A DNA stretch of 64,000 nt from Pseudoalteromonas neustonica (GCF_001653135.1 NZ_BDDS01000008.1:124001-188000), one strand, 5' to 3'. Counted from the first letter of the stretch, positions 43,875 to 55,421 are shown. Numbers and translations are program-made. Notes: generated from the letters alone by a model not told the origin.

Positions 43875-46121
43875 ATGAGCAAAACCTGGGGCATAATGAT
43901 GCTAAGTGTGATCAGCGCACCATCGCTTGCCGAAACTGAACTGGCACACAATCTTTGTGGCAATTCAATGCAAACCAGAGCTTGGCAACCGCTTGCTGGC
44001 CTTGACTTTGGCATGGTCGATATCAAATCAGATGATATTGAATTGCTTGGTACTCAAAGCGCAGAATTTACCGGTAACGTTGATATTAACACCCTTACTA
44101 TGAGTTTGTCCGCACAAAGTGCACTTATTGATAAACAGCGCGGGCTCCTTAATGCTACAGGCCCAATTACTTATCGCGATCCAATTAGTGAAGTAAAAAG
44201 CTCAGGTTTAAATGCTGATTTAAATAACTCTCAAATTAGTTTATTGGGTGCTGATTACAAGCTTACTGACCAACAAGGCCATGGCGGTGCTGAAAAACTC
44301 ACTGTTAACAAGTCTGGCTTAAACCTGCTGAACGCAAGCTTTACTACCTGCCCAGGCGAAACGCCATTGTGGGCAATTCAAGCTGAGGAAATTGCTCTTT
44401 CTCGTGAAGAAGGCTGGGGAGAAACACATGACATGGTATTGCGTATTATGGATACCCCTGTGTTGTACTTGCCCTATTTCACCTTCCCTATTGATGAGCG
44501 CAGAAAGTCAGGGTTATTAACACCAAATATTTCGAGTTCTGATCGTTATGGTATTGAAACAGTCACGCCATACTACTGGAATATTGCCCCAAACTACGAT
44601 GCCACCATCACACCTCGTTATATGTCTAATAAAGGCTTACAACTGCAGGCTGAATTTAGATATTTAAGCGAAACAAGCCAAGGATTACTTGGTCTAGAGT
44701 ATTTAAATAAAGATGAATCTGAACCTGAACTAAACGATCGCTTCCTATTTCACTGGCAACAACAAAGCTATTTTGGTGAAAATTGGCGCGCAAATATCGA
44801 CATTACAAATGTCAGCGATGATAACTACTTAACTGATTTAAATTCAGGCTATGCTGCAAGTACCGACACACAACTATATCGCACCGGTTCTTTATCTTAT
44901 TTAGGAGAACTGTGGCGAACAGATATTCAAGTACAAAACTTTGAAGTGCTTGGTGATCACGTAGAATCTTACGCAGCACTGCCGCAAATTACGTTTACAC
45001 AAACAACACCATTTCAATTTAAAGCCGTTGATTTAACCTTAGATGGTGAATTAAGCCACTTTACTAACGACACTGAGGTAATTGAAAAGGCTACTCGCTT
45101 ACACATTGAACCTAAAGCCAGCTTTGGTTATCAAGAACATGCATGGTCATTTTTGTCTGAACTTAGCCTTCTACATACTAACTATAGGCAAGAAGGTGAC
45201 TTAAACGGTACTGACTACGCTAAGTCAGTCTCTCGTACGCTTCCTAAAGTTCGTTTACACAGCCAATTAAATTTTGAACGTGACACAACAACGTTTACTG
45301 ATAACGGCATTCAAACCTTAGAACCACAAATACAATATTTATACACACCAAATAAAGATCAATCAGATATTGGCTTATACGATACAACTAAGCTACAAGA
45401 TGACTTTTTTGGTCTGTTTCGCGATAGCCGCTTTTCAAGCGTTGACCGTATTGCTGCAGCGAACCAATTTACACTCGGTGCAACAACCCGGTTATTTAAT
45501 AATAAAAGCGAGGAATTGTTTAATTTCAGTGCAGGACAAATCTTCTACCTGAGCGATTCAGCTAAGCCAACATCGCAAGGGTTAAACTCCGATACAAACT
45601 ATAATGCCTTGTTTGCCGCGCAAACCATGTTACATTGGCACCGTCGTTGGTATTTATCCGGTGGCATACAATATGACACTGATGGCAAGCAGATTATCCA
45701 ATCAAATGTTACTTTAGACTATAAAGGTGACGATAATCAGCTGATACAATTGAACCATCGCTATGCAAACGATGTCTCAGGCAATACAATCGAGCAAGTT
45801 GGCTTGTTTACTAGCATACCGCTAAGTGATCAATGGCAGTTTGTAAGTAGCTACCACCGTGATTTAGAAAGCGGTCGTAGTATTGAGGCATTCAGTGGAT
45901 TGCAGTATGAATCCTGCTGTTGGGCCTTTCAAATTACCGGTCGTCGTCAAATCGAAACTGATTTAAATCAGGCGATAGGCCTAGAACAAGCCACCTTTGA
46001 CTCAAGCATTGGTTTTAACATTGTCTTGAAAGGATTAGGTAGTAAAAGCCGTTATGATGCACAAAAATTATTACAACAAGGTATTTTTGGCTATCGTAGA
46101 CCGTATTTTCTTAATAACTAG
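43875..46121 (+). CDS. lptD: LptD, outer membrane LPS-assembly protein
   Basis: A 748-residue outer-membrane protein with signal peptide (MMLSVISAPSLA). The N-terminal OstA-like domain (about 45-210, including DVDINTLTMSLSAQSALIDKQ cut here to NTLTMSLSAQSALID) binds LPS arriving via the Lpt bridge, and the C-terminal part is the large beta-barrel. An N-terminal Cys and the adjacent CC pair (YESCCWAF, near the end) fit the disulfides LptD needs. It inserts LPS into the outer leaflet with LptE. surA follows 25 nt later, as in E. coli. Confidence 0.96.
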   Translation: MSKTWGIMMLSVISAPSLAETELAHNLCGNSMQTRAWQPLAGLDFGMVDIKSDDIELLGTQSAEFTGNVDINTLTMSLSAQSALIDKQRGLLNATGPITYRDPISEVKSSGLNADLNNSQISLLGADYKLTDQQGHGGAEKLTVNKSGLNLLNASFTTCPGETPLWAIQAEEIALSREEGWGETHDMVLRIMDTPVLYLPYFTFPIDERRKSGLLTPNISSSDRYGIETVTPYYWNIAPNYDATITPRYMSNKGLQLQAEFRYLSETSQGLLGLEYLNKDESEPELNDRFLFHWQQQSYFGENWRANIDITNVSDDNYLTDLNSGYAASTDTQLYRTGSLSYLGELWRTDIQVQNFEVLGDHVESYAALPQITFTQTTPFQFKAVDLTLDGELSHFTNDTEVIEKATRLHIEPKASFGYQEHAWSFLSELSLLHTNYRQEGDLNGTDYAKSVSRTLPKVRLHSQLNFERDTTTFTDNGIQTLEPQIQYLYTPNKDQSDIGLYDTTKLQDDFFGLFRDSRFSSVDRIAAANQFTLGATTRLFNNKSEELFNFSAGQIFYLSDSAKPTSQGLNSDTNYNALFAAQTMLHWHRRWYLSGGIQYDTDGKQIIQSNVTLDYKGDDNQLIQLNHRYANDVSGNTIEQVGLFTSIPLSDQWQFVSSYHRDLESGRSIEAFSGLQYESCCWAFQITGRRQIETDLNQAIGLEQATFDSSIGFNIVLKGLGSKSRYDAQKLLQQGIFGYRRPYFLNN

Positions 46122-46146
46122 TATTAGCAAGAGTATTAGAAAAAGT

Positions 46147-47442
46147 ATGAATTTAAATAAATTATTAGCATCAGCATTATTAGGCTTAAGCCTATCTCAC
46201 AGCGTTTTCGCAGCCCCTGTTGAAATCGATAAAGTTGTCGGTATTGTCAATCAAGGCGTTATTTTAAAAAGCGAAGTTGACACCATCGTTAACCGCGTAA
46301 AACTGCAAGCAAAAGAACAAAAACAAGAGCTTCCTTCTGACGAAACTTTACGTATCCAAGCGATGGAGCGTTTAGTTAACCAAGCACTTATGATGCAGCT
46401 TGCTGGGCGTATGGGTTTAGAGATTTCAGATAGTCAACTTGATCAAACATTGGTTGGTATGGCAAAAGAGCAAGGCGGGTCGATTGCTGATTTACGCCGA
46501 ACTATCGAGGCATCAGGTGAAAGCTTTCAAGTGTATCGTGAAGAAATTCGTAAAGAAATCACAACGCAACAAGTTATGCGCGCCAATGTTGATCGCCGTA
46601 TTTATATAAGCCCACAGGAAGTGGACAACTTATTAAAAATAATGGAAAGCCAAGGTCAAAATACTGAAGAGTATGATATTGGTCATATTCTTGTTGATAT
46701 TCCAAACAACGCTACAGCAGATGAAATAGCCAGTGCAAAAACTCGTGCAGATAAAGTCATTGAGTTTTTACAAGAGGGTAAAGAATTTAAGCGTATTGCT
46801 ATTTCATCTTCAAGCGGCTCTAAAGCACTTGAAGGTGGCCAGCTTGGATGGATGAGCATCAATGAAATGCCATCGCTATTTGCTGAAGCAGTTAAAGGCG
46901 CGAAGAAAGAAGCCATTGTTGGCCCACTTCGCTCAGGCGCAGGTTTCCATATTATTAAAGTTCAAGATATTCGTGGTCGTCAAGTAGTGGAAACCACCGA
47001 AGTACGCTCTCGCCATATTTTGATCAACCCATCTATAATTTTAAGTGAAGAAAAAGCCCGTAACATGCTTAATGGTTTTGCCAAAGACTTACGTGCTGGT
47101 AAAGCAGACTTTGGCGAACTTGCGAAAGAATATTCAGAAGATCCAGGCTCTGCGCTAAAAGGCGGCGAGTATGATTGGACAGATCCAACAACGTATGTAC
47201 CTGCATTTAGAGATACACTTTTATCATTGGATAAAAATGAAATTAGTGACCCTTTTAGAACAAAATTTGGTTGGCACATTATACAGTTGCTAGATACGCG
47301 AGTGGCTGATAAAACTGAGCTAGCTAAACGTAATCGTGCTCATGGCATGCTGTTTAATCGTAAATTTAAAGAAGAAAGTTTTAACTGGCAGCAAGAAATG
47401 CGTGAACAAGCCCATGTTGAAATCTTTCCATTGGATCAGTAA
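46147..47442 (+). CDS. surA: SurA, periplasmic chaperone/peptidyl-prolyl isomerase
   Basis: A 431-residue periplasmic protein for folding of outer-membrane proteins. Start ATG 46147 (MNLNKLLASALLGLSLSHSVFA, signal peptide). SurA N-terminal domain is followed by two PpiC parvulin domains (about 170-270 and 280-380), each with the family segments (YDIGHILVDIP; RHILINPS; EYSEDPGSALKGG). A longer frame starts inside lptD and is not used. pdxA begins immediately after its stop codon. Confidence 0.96.
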   Translation: MNLNKLLASALLGLSLSHSVFAAPVEIDKVVGIVNQGVILKSEVDTIVNRVKLQAKEQKQELPSDETLRIQAMERLVNQALMMQLAGRMGLEISDSQLDQTLVGMAKEQGGSIADLRRTIEASGESFQVYREEIRKEITTQQVMRANVDRRIYISPQEVDNLLKIMESQGQNTEEYDIGHILVDIPNNATADEIASAKTRADKVIEFLQEGKEFKRIAISSSSGSKALEGGQLGWMSINEMPSLFAEAVKGAKKEAIVGPLRSGAGFHIIKVQDIRGRQVVETTEVRSRHILINPSIILSEEKARNMLNGFAKDLRAGKADFGELAKEYSEDPGSALKGGEYDWTDPTTYVPAFRDTLLSLDKNEISDPFRTKFGWHIIQLLDTRVADKTELAKRNRAHGMLFNRKFKEESFNWQQEMREQAHVEIFPLDQ

Positions 47443-48435
47443 ATGACCCTACGTATAGCAATAACTCCCGGTGAACCTGCCGGGATTGGCCCTGATTTAC
47501 TTTTAAAGCTAATCCAGCATGACTGGCCGGCTCAATTAATCGCAATTGCTGACGCTAAATTATTACAGCAGCGTGCAGAACAGTTAGGTTTAAATATCAA
47601 CTTAATTCCATTTGATGAATCATCAGCGCCTGCGATTGCACCTGCTGGCAGTATTTATATTCATCAAGTCGATTTAGGGGCTGATGTTGAGCTTGGTGTT
47701 TTAAATGATGCAAATGGCCAATATGTGTTAGATACCCTGCGTATTGCTTCTGAAAAAAATATGGATGGTACATTTGATGCTGTCGTTACAGGTCCTGTTC
47801 ATAAAGGGATCATTAACCAAGCAGGTATTTCATTCAGTGGTCACACAGAGTATTTCGCTCAACAATCAAATACTGCCGATGTAGTCATGATGCTTGCAAC
47901 CGAGGGACTACGTGTTGCACTGGTAACCACACATATTCCGCTTGCTTATGTATCACGCGCAATTACTGCCGAACGTTTGACAAAAGTTGCGGGGATACTA
48001 AACCATGACTTACAAACTAAGTTTGGTATTGAAAAACCACGAATTTTAGTGTGTGGGCTCAACCCGCATGCAGGTGAAGATGGCCATTTAGGCCGTGAAG
48101 AAATCGACACGATAACCCCAACAATTGAACAGTTAAATACCGATGGTATGAACCTAATTGGCCCATTACCTGCTGATACATTATTTCAGGATAAATACCT
48201 ATCACAAGCGGATGCGGTACTGGCAATGTATCACGATCAAGGCTTACCTGTGCTAAAATACAAAGGGTTTGGCAAATCAGTGAATATAACTCTTGGTTTG
48301 CCGTTTATACGCACTTCAGTAGATCACGGTACGGCACTCGATTTAGCCGGTACAGGTGATGCTGAGGTTGGCAGTTTTGAATTAGCGATCCGCGAAGCAA
48401 TTAAGCTCGCCCATGAAAAAGCACAAAATCAATGA
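47443..48435 (+). CDS. pdxA: 4-hydroxythreonine-4-phosphate dehydrogenase
   Basis: A 330-residue cytoplasmic enzyme of pyridoxal 5'-phosphate biosynthesis. Signatures: [13 protein letters not shown] at the N-terminus, [23 protein letters not shown], and the C-terminal [18 protein letters not shown]. The ATG directly follows surA's TAA, and its TGA overlaps rsmA by 4 nt, so it is translationally coupled both ways. Confidence 0.97.
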   Translation: MTLRIAITPGEPAGIGPDLLLKLIQHDWPAQLIAIADAKLLQQRAEQLGLNINLIPFDESSAPAIAPAGSIYIHQVDLGADVELGVLNDANGQYVLDTLRIASEKNMDGTFDAVVTGPVHKGIINQAGISFSGHTEYFAQQSNTADVVMMLATEGLRVALVTTHIPLAYVSRAITAERLTKVAGILNHDLQTKFGIEKPRILVCGLNPHAGEDGHLGREEIDTITPTIEQLNTDGMNLIGPLPADTLFQDKYLSQADAVLAMYHDQGLPVLKYKGFGKSVNITLGLPFIRTSVDHGTALDLAGTGDAEVGSFELAIREAIKLAHEKAQNQ

Positions 48436-49238
48436 CAGATAAAGTACATTTAGGACACCGCGCCCGTAAACGTTTTGGGCAAAACTTTTTATTTGATGAA
48501 ATGATCATCGATAAAATCGTCACCGCGATTGATCCTAAACCTGAAGATAATTTAGTTGAAATCGGTCCTGGTCTTGGTGCAATCACTGAGCCTGTAAGCG
48601 AGTTAAGTGGTCACTTAACCGTTGTTGAGCTAGATAAAGACTTGGCTTTACGCCTAACCGAACATCCATTTTTAGGTCCAAAGCTCACCGTACACCAAGG
48701 TGATGCGATGAAGTTTGATTTTTCTACTCTCATTAATGATGAGCGAAAATTAAAAGTTTTTGGTAATTTGCCATACAACATTTCAACACCTTTATTGTTT
48801 CACTTATTTGAATTTGCTGACAACATTGAGCACATGCACTTCATGCTTCAAAAAGAAGTTGTAAAGCGTATGGTTGCAGGTCCAGGTAGTAAAACATTTG
48901 GCCGTTTAAGTGTCATGACGCAATATTATTGCCACGCAATGCCAGTGGTAGAAGTACCACCTGAGTGCTTTAAACCTGCACCAAAAGTAGATTCTGCGGT
49001 TATTCGGTTAATTCCAAAAAAACCAGAACAACGTACAGCTAAAAGTACTAAAATTCTTAACACAGTGTGTTTAGAAGCTTTTAATCAACGCCGTAAAACG
49101 CTGCGTAATAGCCTAGCTAATTTACTCACGGCTGATGAATTAACAAGTATTGGTATTGATATTAAGCTGCGTGCAGAATGTCTTTCGTTACAACAATTTA
49201 TTGATATAGCTAATTGGATTTATGACAACAAGCAGTAA
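48432..49238 (+). CDS. rsmA: 16S rRNA dimethyladenosine transferase RsmA (KsgA)
   Basis: A 268-residue SAM-dependent methyltransferase that dimethylates A1518 and A1519 in helix 45. The motifs [36 protein letters not shown] and [12 protein letters not shown] are all present. It starts at ATG 48432 within the pdxA stop and overlaps apaG by 17 nt. Confidence 0.97.
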   Translation: MTDKVHLGHRARKRFGQNFLFDEMIIDKIVTAIDPKPEDNLVEIGPGLGAITEPVSELSGHLTVVELDKDLALRLTEHPFLGPKLTVHQGDAMKFDFSTLINDERKLKVFGNLPYNISTPLLFHLFEFADNIEHMHFMLQKEVVKRMVAGPGSKTFGRLSVMTQYYCHAMPVVEVPPECFKPAPKVDSAVIRLIPKKPEQRTAKSTKILNTVCLEAFNQRRKTLRNSLANLLTADELTSIGIDIKLRAECLSLQQFIDIANWIYDNKQ

Positions 49239-49611
49239 TTTGGGCTCACCCATCAAGGTTTCAGTAGAGACATTTTATGTTGAAGGGCAATCACAGCCAG
49301 AACAAGATAAATATGTATTCGCGTACTCTGTAACAATTAAAAACCATAGTTTATGCAGCGCTAAATTGGTAAGTCGATATTGGTTAATTACCGATGCCAA
49401 TGGCAAAGAAATCGAAGTGCAAGGAGAAGGTGTCGTTGGTGAAAAGCCAACAATTGGTCCTGGTGAAAGCTATAAGTACACAAGCGGCGCAGTACTAGAC
49501 ACCCCTGTTGGCACCATGCAAGGATACTATACCTTGAAGAATGAATTTGGCACTGAATTTGACGCGCCAATTAATGTTTTTCGTTTAGCACAGCCAAATA
49601 TTTTACATTAA
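49222..49611 (+). CDS. apaG: ApaG protein
   Basis: A 129-residue ApaG-fold (fibronectin type III-like) protein. Visible conserved residues: [27 protein letters not shown] cut here to [37 protein letters not shown] and GTMQGYYTL. The molecular role is not settled (a role with ApaH in dinucleoside polyphosphate metabolism has been proposed). The start lies inside rsmA, and apaH follows in 5 nt. Confidence 0.96.
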   Translation: MTTSSNLGSPIKVSVETFYVEGQSQPEQDKYVFAYSVTIKNHSLCSAKLVSRYWLITDANGKEIEVQGEGVVGEKPTIGPGESYKYTSGAVLDTPVGTMQGYYTLKNEFGTEFDAPINVFRLAQPNILH

Positions 49612-49616
49612 CAACT

Positions 49617-50441
49617 ATGGCTAACTATGCAATTGGTGATCTACAAGGCTGCTTTAATGAATTTCACGCCTTACTGCAACAGGTTGACTTTAACCCTAGC
49701 AAAGATCACCTTTACTTAGTTGGCGATATTGTTGCTCGTGGACCTGACTCGCTCGCTTGTTTAGATTATCTATATACATACCAAGATAGTATTACCGTTA
49801 CGTTAGGTAATCACGATCTACACCTCATTGCTAACTACTTTTTAAATAAAGCGGCCAACCCTAAAGATAAGTTAGGCCCCTTACTGCGCAGTGAAAAATT
49901 CCCAGCTTACATAAAGATGTTACAACAGCAACCCCTTGCATTATGGCTTGAAGAACAGCAAGTATTTATAAGCCATGCTGGTCTTAACCCCGCATGGACG
50001 ATTAAAGAAGCTCTCAAACATGCTCAATTTGCCACAGACTGCTATCAAAGTGCTCACGCTCATGATTTCTTCAATCATATGTACTTGGCTCACCCTGGTA
50101 CCTGGAGCAAACAACTTACTAAATTTGAAAAATTTCGCTATATCGTTAATTACTTTACTCGAATGCGCTTTCTAACCCCCGATGAACAACTAGATCTTAG
50201 TTATAAAGGTGCTATTACTGACTCTAATGCAATGATCCCTTGGTTCAATCACCCTCGATTTAAAACATTGAAAAAAGATATTGTCTTTGGGCATTGGGCT
50301 GCACTTGAAGGGAAAACGTCGCACTCACATATACATGCTTTAGACACTGGCTGTGTTTGGGGAGGAAAAATGACCCTCTTAGAGCTAAGTAATAAGCAAC
50401 GCTTTAGTGTTAATTCTACTAATTTTGTCTCATTTAACTGA
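49617..50441 (+). CDS. apaH: Symmetrical bis(5'-nucleosyl)-tetraphosphatase ApaH
   Basis: A 274-residue calcineurin-like phosphoesterase hydrolysing Ap4A to ADP, and removing RNA caps in E. coli. Metal-binding motifs: GDLQGCFNEF, VGDIVARGPDSL, VTLGNHDLHL and FGHWAALEGK. Last gene of the lptD-surA-pdxA-rsmA-apaG-apaH operon. Confidence 0.97.
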   Translation: MANYAIGDLQGCFNEFHALLQQVDFNPSKDHLYLVGDIVARGPDSLACLDYLYTYQDSITVTLGNHDLHLIANYFLNKAANPKDKLGPLLRSEKFPAYIKMLQQQPLALWLEEQQVFISHAGLNPAWTIKEALKHAQFATDCYQSAHAHDFFNHMYLAHPGTWSKQLTKFEKFRYIVNYFTRMRFLTPDEQLDLSYKGAITDSNAMIPWFNHPRFKTLKKDIVFGHWAALEGKTSHSHIHALDTGCVWGGKMTLLELSNKQRFSVNSTNFVSFN

Positions 50442-50563
50442 AAAATTATTCATCTTCTGTTAAATTTATAGTAATCAATGTTAAAAGTAATTAGATTTAA
50501 TTACTTAACTTATTTGCAATAAAGCCGATAAGCACTTGTCGCTACTCTTTTATGGAAATTCAT

Positions 50564-52579
50564 ATGAACTTAACTGTTAGTCAACGTATATGGGGTGGAT
50601 TTATTTGTATCACCTTATTGCTTCTATTAATTGGGGTGAATTCACTGCTAAGAATAGCCAATATCAATAATTCAGCGCAGCAAGTAAATCAACTATCGCT
50701 TCCAGCATTACAAAAAAGCTCTGATTTACAAGTTGAATTTATATTAATGAGCAAAGCAGCTCAAGGTAGTTTTTATACATCATCTGCTGCAGAGTTAGCT
50801 CCAATTAAAAAAGCAGTTTTTGCTCAAAAACAACGCTTTGATAAATATTATTTACAATTACAAGATGTTGTAAGAAACAACCCAGAGCTGAATCAAAGTA
50901 GCCTCGATGTAGAACAAACATACAAGGGGTTTATCAAATCGGTTGAAGATTTGTTAAAAGACAAAAGCAGCCAACTAGAATTAAACAAAAAACTTCACGC
51001 TCAATTAGAAAATATTGAACTGGCAGCAGAAGATGCTAACTCTGTGGTATTAGATATTATTGACATAGATGGGTTAGAAGAAAAAGATGCTCGTGCTTTT
51101 CAAGCCGCAAATATGTTAGAAAATAATTTCTTGTCATTAGTTACTACAAGTACGGATATGCTAACAGTAAAAACACAAAATACGTTAGATATCGTCAAAA
51201 ACGAACAAGTCTATTATTTAGAAGAAATTGAACGCAGCTTAAAACTTTTAAAACCTGCGGTAGAAGCAGATAACCCTGATTTATTTAACGATCTAAATAC
51301 CTATTTTGTTTCGTTGAATGACAACGTTATGGGCAGAAATAGCATTTCAATTAACAAGAAAAAGCTAATTGATGTGATCGCAATGACCCAAGCTGAGCTT
51401 GCACAAGCAGAGGTTGCCACTTCCACAGCATTAAAGCAGCTTAACAAATTGGTTAATCAAGCAAGTAATCTCGCTTTTGAGTTGCAAAAAGATGTAAGCA
51501 CCGATGTTAAATCTGCTAACCTTTGGACTTGGATTGGTATGATCAGTGCAACACTGATAGCAATTATAGTTGCCTACATTACCGTTAGCCGCATTACTAA
51601 ACCTTTAGCTGAAGTAAACCGCATCCTTGACATTGTTGCCAGTGGCGATATGACACAACGCTTAGATGATACTGCCAAAGATGAATTTGGCGAGTTATCT
51701 CGTAGCTGTAATACATTAATTGAAAGCTTAAGAAACTTGATCCAAGGTATTATTTCTCGTTCGACACAGCTTGCTGCTGCATCTGAAGAAACATCGGCGA
51801 TTACAGGTGAATCTAGTCAAGCTATTCGTAACCAACAAGCACAAGTTGAACAAGCTGCTACTGCGACTACCGAAATGAGCAGCACCTCGCAAACCGTTAG
51901 CAACAGTGCACAACAAGCATTAAAAGAAATTAAAAATGCAGACAAAGAAGCTGACCGTGTTAAGGGTATTTCAAGCCATAATAAAGCGACCATTGAGCAA
52001 CTAGCGCGTGAAGTTGACGCTGCTTCACAAGTGATCAATAAGCTTCACCAAGATAGTGCTTCTATTGGCAGTATCCTTGATGTTATCCGTGGTATTGCTG
52101 ACCAAACAAACTTACTCGCGCTTAATGCCGCAATTGAAGCAGCTCGCGCTGGAGAACAAGGCCGAGGCTTTGCTGTTGTTGCTGATGAAGTTCGCTCGCT
52201 CGCAAGTAAGACACAAGAGTCAACACAAGAGATTCAAGCAATGATCGAATCACTACAAAGCGGTGCTGAAGCTGCGGTTGCAGCCATGTCAAAAGGCAAA
52301 CAGCAAGCTGAATCATGCGTTGAGCAATCTGACTTAGCAAACACAGCCTTAGATTCAATCACAGCAGCCGTAGCACAAGCACACGATGTAAGTGAAGAGA
52401 TTTCAACCGCAGCACAAGAGCAGCAACAAGTATCTCAAGAGATCAGCGAACGCCTAGAGTCAATAGTCGCAATCGCTGAACAAACTGCTGAGGGAGCTAA
52501 CCAGACCAATATATCAAGCTCGGAAGTAGCTAAACTTGCCGAAGAATTACGCTTATCGGTAGATGCATTTAAAGTATAA
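50564..52579 (+). CDS. Methyl-accepting chemotaxis protein
   Basis: A 671-residue transducer from ATG 50564 ([12 protein letters not shown]), for which GGAA lies 8 nt upstream; an ATG four codons earlier is possible. TM1 is at about 9-28, followed by a long helical periplasmic ligand domain (about 30-315), TM2 (about 322-342), HAMP and a cytoplasmic coiled coil. The hairpin tip [20 protein letters not shown] is the strongly conserved CheA/CheW-binding sequence. No C-terminal CheR-docking pentapeptide is visible. Ligand unknown. It interrupts the apaH-folA neighbourship seen in E. coli. Confidence 0.96.
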   Translation: MNLTVSQRIWGGFICITLLLLLIGVNSLLRIANINNSAQQVNQLSLPALQKSSDLQVEFILMSKAAQGSFYTSSAAELAPIKKAVFAQKQRFDKYYLQLQDVVRNNPELNQSSLDVEQTYKGFIKSVEDLLKDKSSQLELNKKLHAQLENIELAAEDANSVVLDIIDIDGLEEKDARAFQAANMLENNFLSLVTTSTDMLTVKTQNTLDIVKNEQVYYLEEIERSLKLLKPAVEADNPDLFNDLNTYFVSLNDNVMGRNSISINKKKLIDVIAMTQAELAQAEVATSTALKQLNKLVNQASNLAFELQKDVSTDVKSANLWTWIGMISATLIAIIVAYITVSRITKPLAEVNRILDIVASGDMTQRLDDTAKDEFGELSRSCNTLIESLRNLIQGIISRSTQLAAASEETSAITGESSQAIRNQQAQVEQAATATTEMSSTSQTVSNSAQQALKEIKNADKEADRVKGISSHNKATIEQLAREVDAASQVINKLHQDSASIGSILDVIRGIADQTNLLALNAAIEAARAGEQGRGFAVVADEVRSLASKTQESTQEIQAMIESLQSGAEAAVAAMSKGKQQAESCVEQSDLANTALDSITAAVAQAHDVSEEISTAAQEQQQVSQEISERLESIVAIAEQTAEGANQTNISSSEVAKLAEELRLSVDAFKV

Positions 52580-52598
52580 TATAAAGAGTAAAAAAGAT

Positions 52599-52635
52599 AA
52601 AAAGCCGCGCTTGAAATCACAAGCGCGGCTTTTTT
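52599..52635 (+). terminator. Bidirectional-looking terminator after the chemoreceptor gene
   Basis: AAAAAGCCGCGCTTG-AAATCA-CAAGCGCGGCTTTTTT: 15-bp stem with A- and T-tracts on both sides, 19 nt after the stop. Confidence 0.92.
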
Positions 52636-52756
52636 AATCTAAGTTCAAGAGTAAAGTTATTCGATTAAGAATCACACCAACCACATTAGATTTTCACCTA
52701 AATTTGGTATGAATAAAGCTCAACCCAATCCTAAATATCTTTTTACTTAACGCTAG

Positions 52757-53022
52757 GGCGTGTTGACCTTTCGTGATTGATTTTACAGCAGTATGTTTGG
52801 TATTTAGGCAAGGCAGCGCCTATGGTGTGTGGTTGTTCCTCATAAATGGGCGATAACGCAGTATAAATGCCAAACATGCGCTGCCCAAAGGGTTCTTCCT
52901 AGGGGCGATTGACTCTTTCCTTGTTGCTTGGTTTTTACTCAGCCCACTCGACTCCAAACCTCGCGGAGCGATTAAACCTCCCCGCGTTTGAGCAAATTTC
53001 AATCCACAAAGGTCAACACGCC
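52757..53022. mobile_element. MITE-like foldback element, copy 2 (266 bp)
   Basis: Same terminal inverted repeats and interior as the element at 29338-29599. CTAG flanks both sides (52753-52756 and 53023-53026). The right flank (GGCAAAAATTTTTATATCTAG, 53026 onward) is the host repeat's left site, which is uninterrupted at the first locus; thus this copy went into another CTAG than copy 1 did. A short open frame across it is not a gene. Confidence 0.88.
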
Positions 53023-53127
53023 CTAGGCAAAAATTTTTATATCTAGTTGTTCTAAATAAAAATTTTTAACGACGTTATAGCGTGATTTAATTCGTTAAAT
53101 TGTTCAAATATTTATGCAGATTGGTAT
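53023..53127. repeat. Right part of the host repeat
   Basis: From CTAGGCAAAAATTTTTATAT to GCAGATTGGTAT (53116-53127) it matches the host repeat of 29259-29685 almost base for base. The left half, expected before 52753, is not recognisable. Confidence 0.8.
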
Positions 53128-53154
53128 AAGGTAACGCCATATTCGAATCGCCAT

Positions 53155-53183
53155 AAAAAAACCGCGGCAGCCGCGGTTTTTTT
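53155..53183 (-). terminator. Terminator of the DUF3718 gene
   Basis: AAAAAAACCGCGG-CAG-CCGCGGTTTTTTT, a 13-bp perfect stem with a 3-nt loop, 18 nt beyond the stop on the minus strand; it would also work on the plus strand. Confidence 0.9.
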
Positions 53184-53200
53184 AATAATTAAATCAGCGG

Positions 53201-53578
53201 TTATAAACCCGCACGATCTTTAATTACTGCAATTAGTGCAGAGCCGCCATGGCCGTTTGCCTCAGCCCATGCTATGTCTGCACCGTCAGATAATGAACTT
53301 TTAGATAGGTTTTTCACAACATACTCACCTGCATCTGCCGCATTGCTGGCAATCGCATGACGAAGAAGGTTATTACCATTACATTGTACAGCATCGTAAA
53401 TATTACGAATCTTTACACGCGAGCTCTTAAGCTTACTACGCAAGCGGTTTTTATCATCCGCAGCAATGTATTCGCAGATTGAAACTGCTAATTGATCATC
53501 TGCTTTAGCTGGTGCACTGAAAACCATAGAACCAGAAACTACTGTTGCAGCAATAAGTAACGTCGATAATTTAATCAT
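53201..53578 (-). CDS. DUF3718 secreted protein
   Basis: A 125-residue protein with a signal peptide (LLIAATVVSGSMVFSAPAKA, cut before DDQLA). The mature part ICEYIAADDKNRLRSKLKSSR, VKIRNIYDAVQCNGNNLLRHAI contains two Cys that could pair; this order is what I recall of DUF3718. The function is unknown. It is monocistronic with a strong terminator; it lies between the repeat elements and folA. Confidence 0.82.
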   Translation of the reverse strand: MIKLSTLLIAATVVSGSMVFSAPAKADDQLAVSICEYIAADDKNRLRSKLKSSRVKIRNIYDAVQCNGNNLLRHAIASNAADAGEYVVKNLSKSSLSDGADIAWAEANGHGGSALIAVIKDRAGL

Positions 53579-53657
53579 TTTGTACCCTTGTGTAATACTT
53601 TTAACCTACCCTAATTGTCTAATATTGTACCAACGTATAAGAATAAGCGCAATAATG

Positions 53658-54149
53658 TTACGTAATTTTATCTAATGTAACGAATTTATAGGCATGTAAA
53701 TTCTTTTCATCAGCTTGGTTAAATTGTTCTTCAACAACGTGCCAATTAGCCATTTTTTCATAATCAGGAAATTGCGTATCCCCGTCAACATCAAGCTCAA
53801 TAAAAGTAAGATAGAGTGAATCTGCGCGTTCTAAAAATTGCTGATAAATATTTCCACCACCAATAATCATCACTTCATCACTCTCACAAGCCAATGAAAG
53901 CGCGGCTTCTGGCGATGCTACAACCTCAATACCTGGTGCACTATATTCAGTGTTACGACTAATGATTATATTTTTTCGTCCAGGTAAAGGACGACCGATT
54001 GACTCAAATGTTTTACGTCCCATGATCACAGGTTTACTCATTGTTACCGCTTTAAAATGCTGTAAATCAGCAGGTAAATGCCATGGCATTTTATTATCTT
54101 GGCCTATAACTCGGTTGTTAGCCATCGCGGCAATCATTGAAATTTTCAC
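53658..54149 (-). CDS. folA: Dihydrofolate reductase
   Basis: A 163-residue enzyme that reduces dihydrofolate to tetrahydrofolate with NADPH; target of trimethoprim. Conserved: ISMIAAMANNRVIGQDNKMPWHLPADL cut here to NRVIGQDNKMPWHLPAD, PVIMGRKTFESIGRPLPGR and VMIIGGGNIYQQFL. I take GTG 54149 as start (V-KISMIAAM, matching E. coli MISLIAAL): the in-frame ATG at 54179 falls 2 nt after the obg terminator, where a ribosome site is missing. The GTG has only a weak GGA about 8 nt upstream, so the start is uncertain by ten codons. Confidence 0.94.
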   Translation of the reverse strand: MKISMIAAMANNRVIGQDNKMPWHLPADLQHFKAVTMSKPVIMGRKTFESIGRPLPGRKNIIISRNTEYSAPGIEVVASPEAALSLACESDEVMIIGGGNIYQQFLERADSLYLTFIELDVDGDTQFPDYEKMANWHVVEEQFNQADEKNLHAYKFVTLDKIT

Positions 54150-54180
54150 ATTAACATCCAATACTTTTTCATTAAACAAG

Positions 54181-54204
54181 AAAAAAGGAGCACAGGCTCC
54201 TTTT
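54181..54204 (-). terminator. Terminator of the rplU-rpmA-obg region
   Basis: Minus-strand AAAAGGAGC-CTGT-GCTCCTTTT followed by two further T, 18 nt after the obg stop. Confidence 0.85.
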
Positions 54205-54221
54205 ATATAATCTATCTCTGA

Positions 54222-55388
<1,167 letters not shown>

Positions 55389-55421
55389 TCACTTTAGGAT
55401 TGGCTTGTTAATAACTCTATT

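Noticed and set aside
46054..46146. Upstream extension of surA into lptD
   Set aside because: The signal peptide begins at 46147; the extra 31 residues would bury it.
50485..50506. Inverted repeat AAGTAATTA/TAATTACTT after apaH
   Set aside because: AT-only stem without T-tract; weak as a terminator and not supported as an operator.
52820..53002. Open frame of 60 codons across MITE copy 2
   Set aside because: It lies within a self-complementary mobile repeat, has no ribosome site and is not open at the same place in copy 1.
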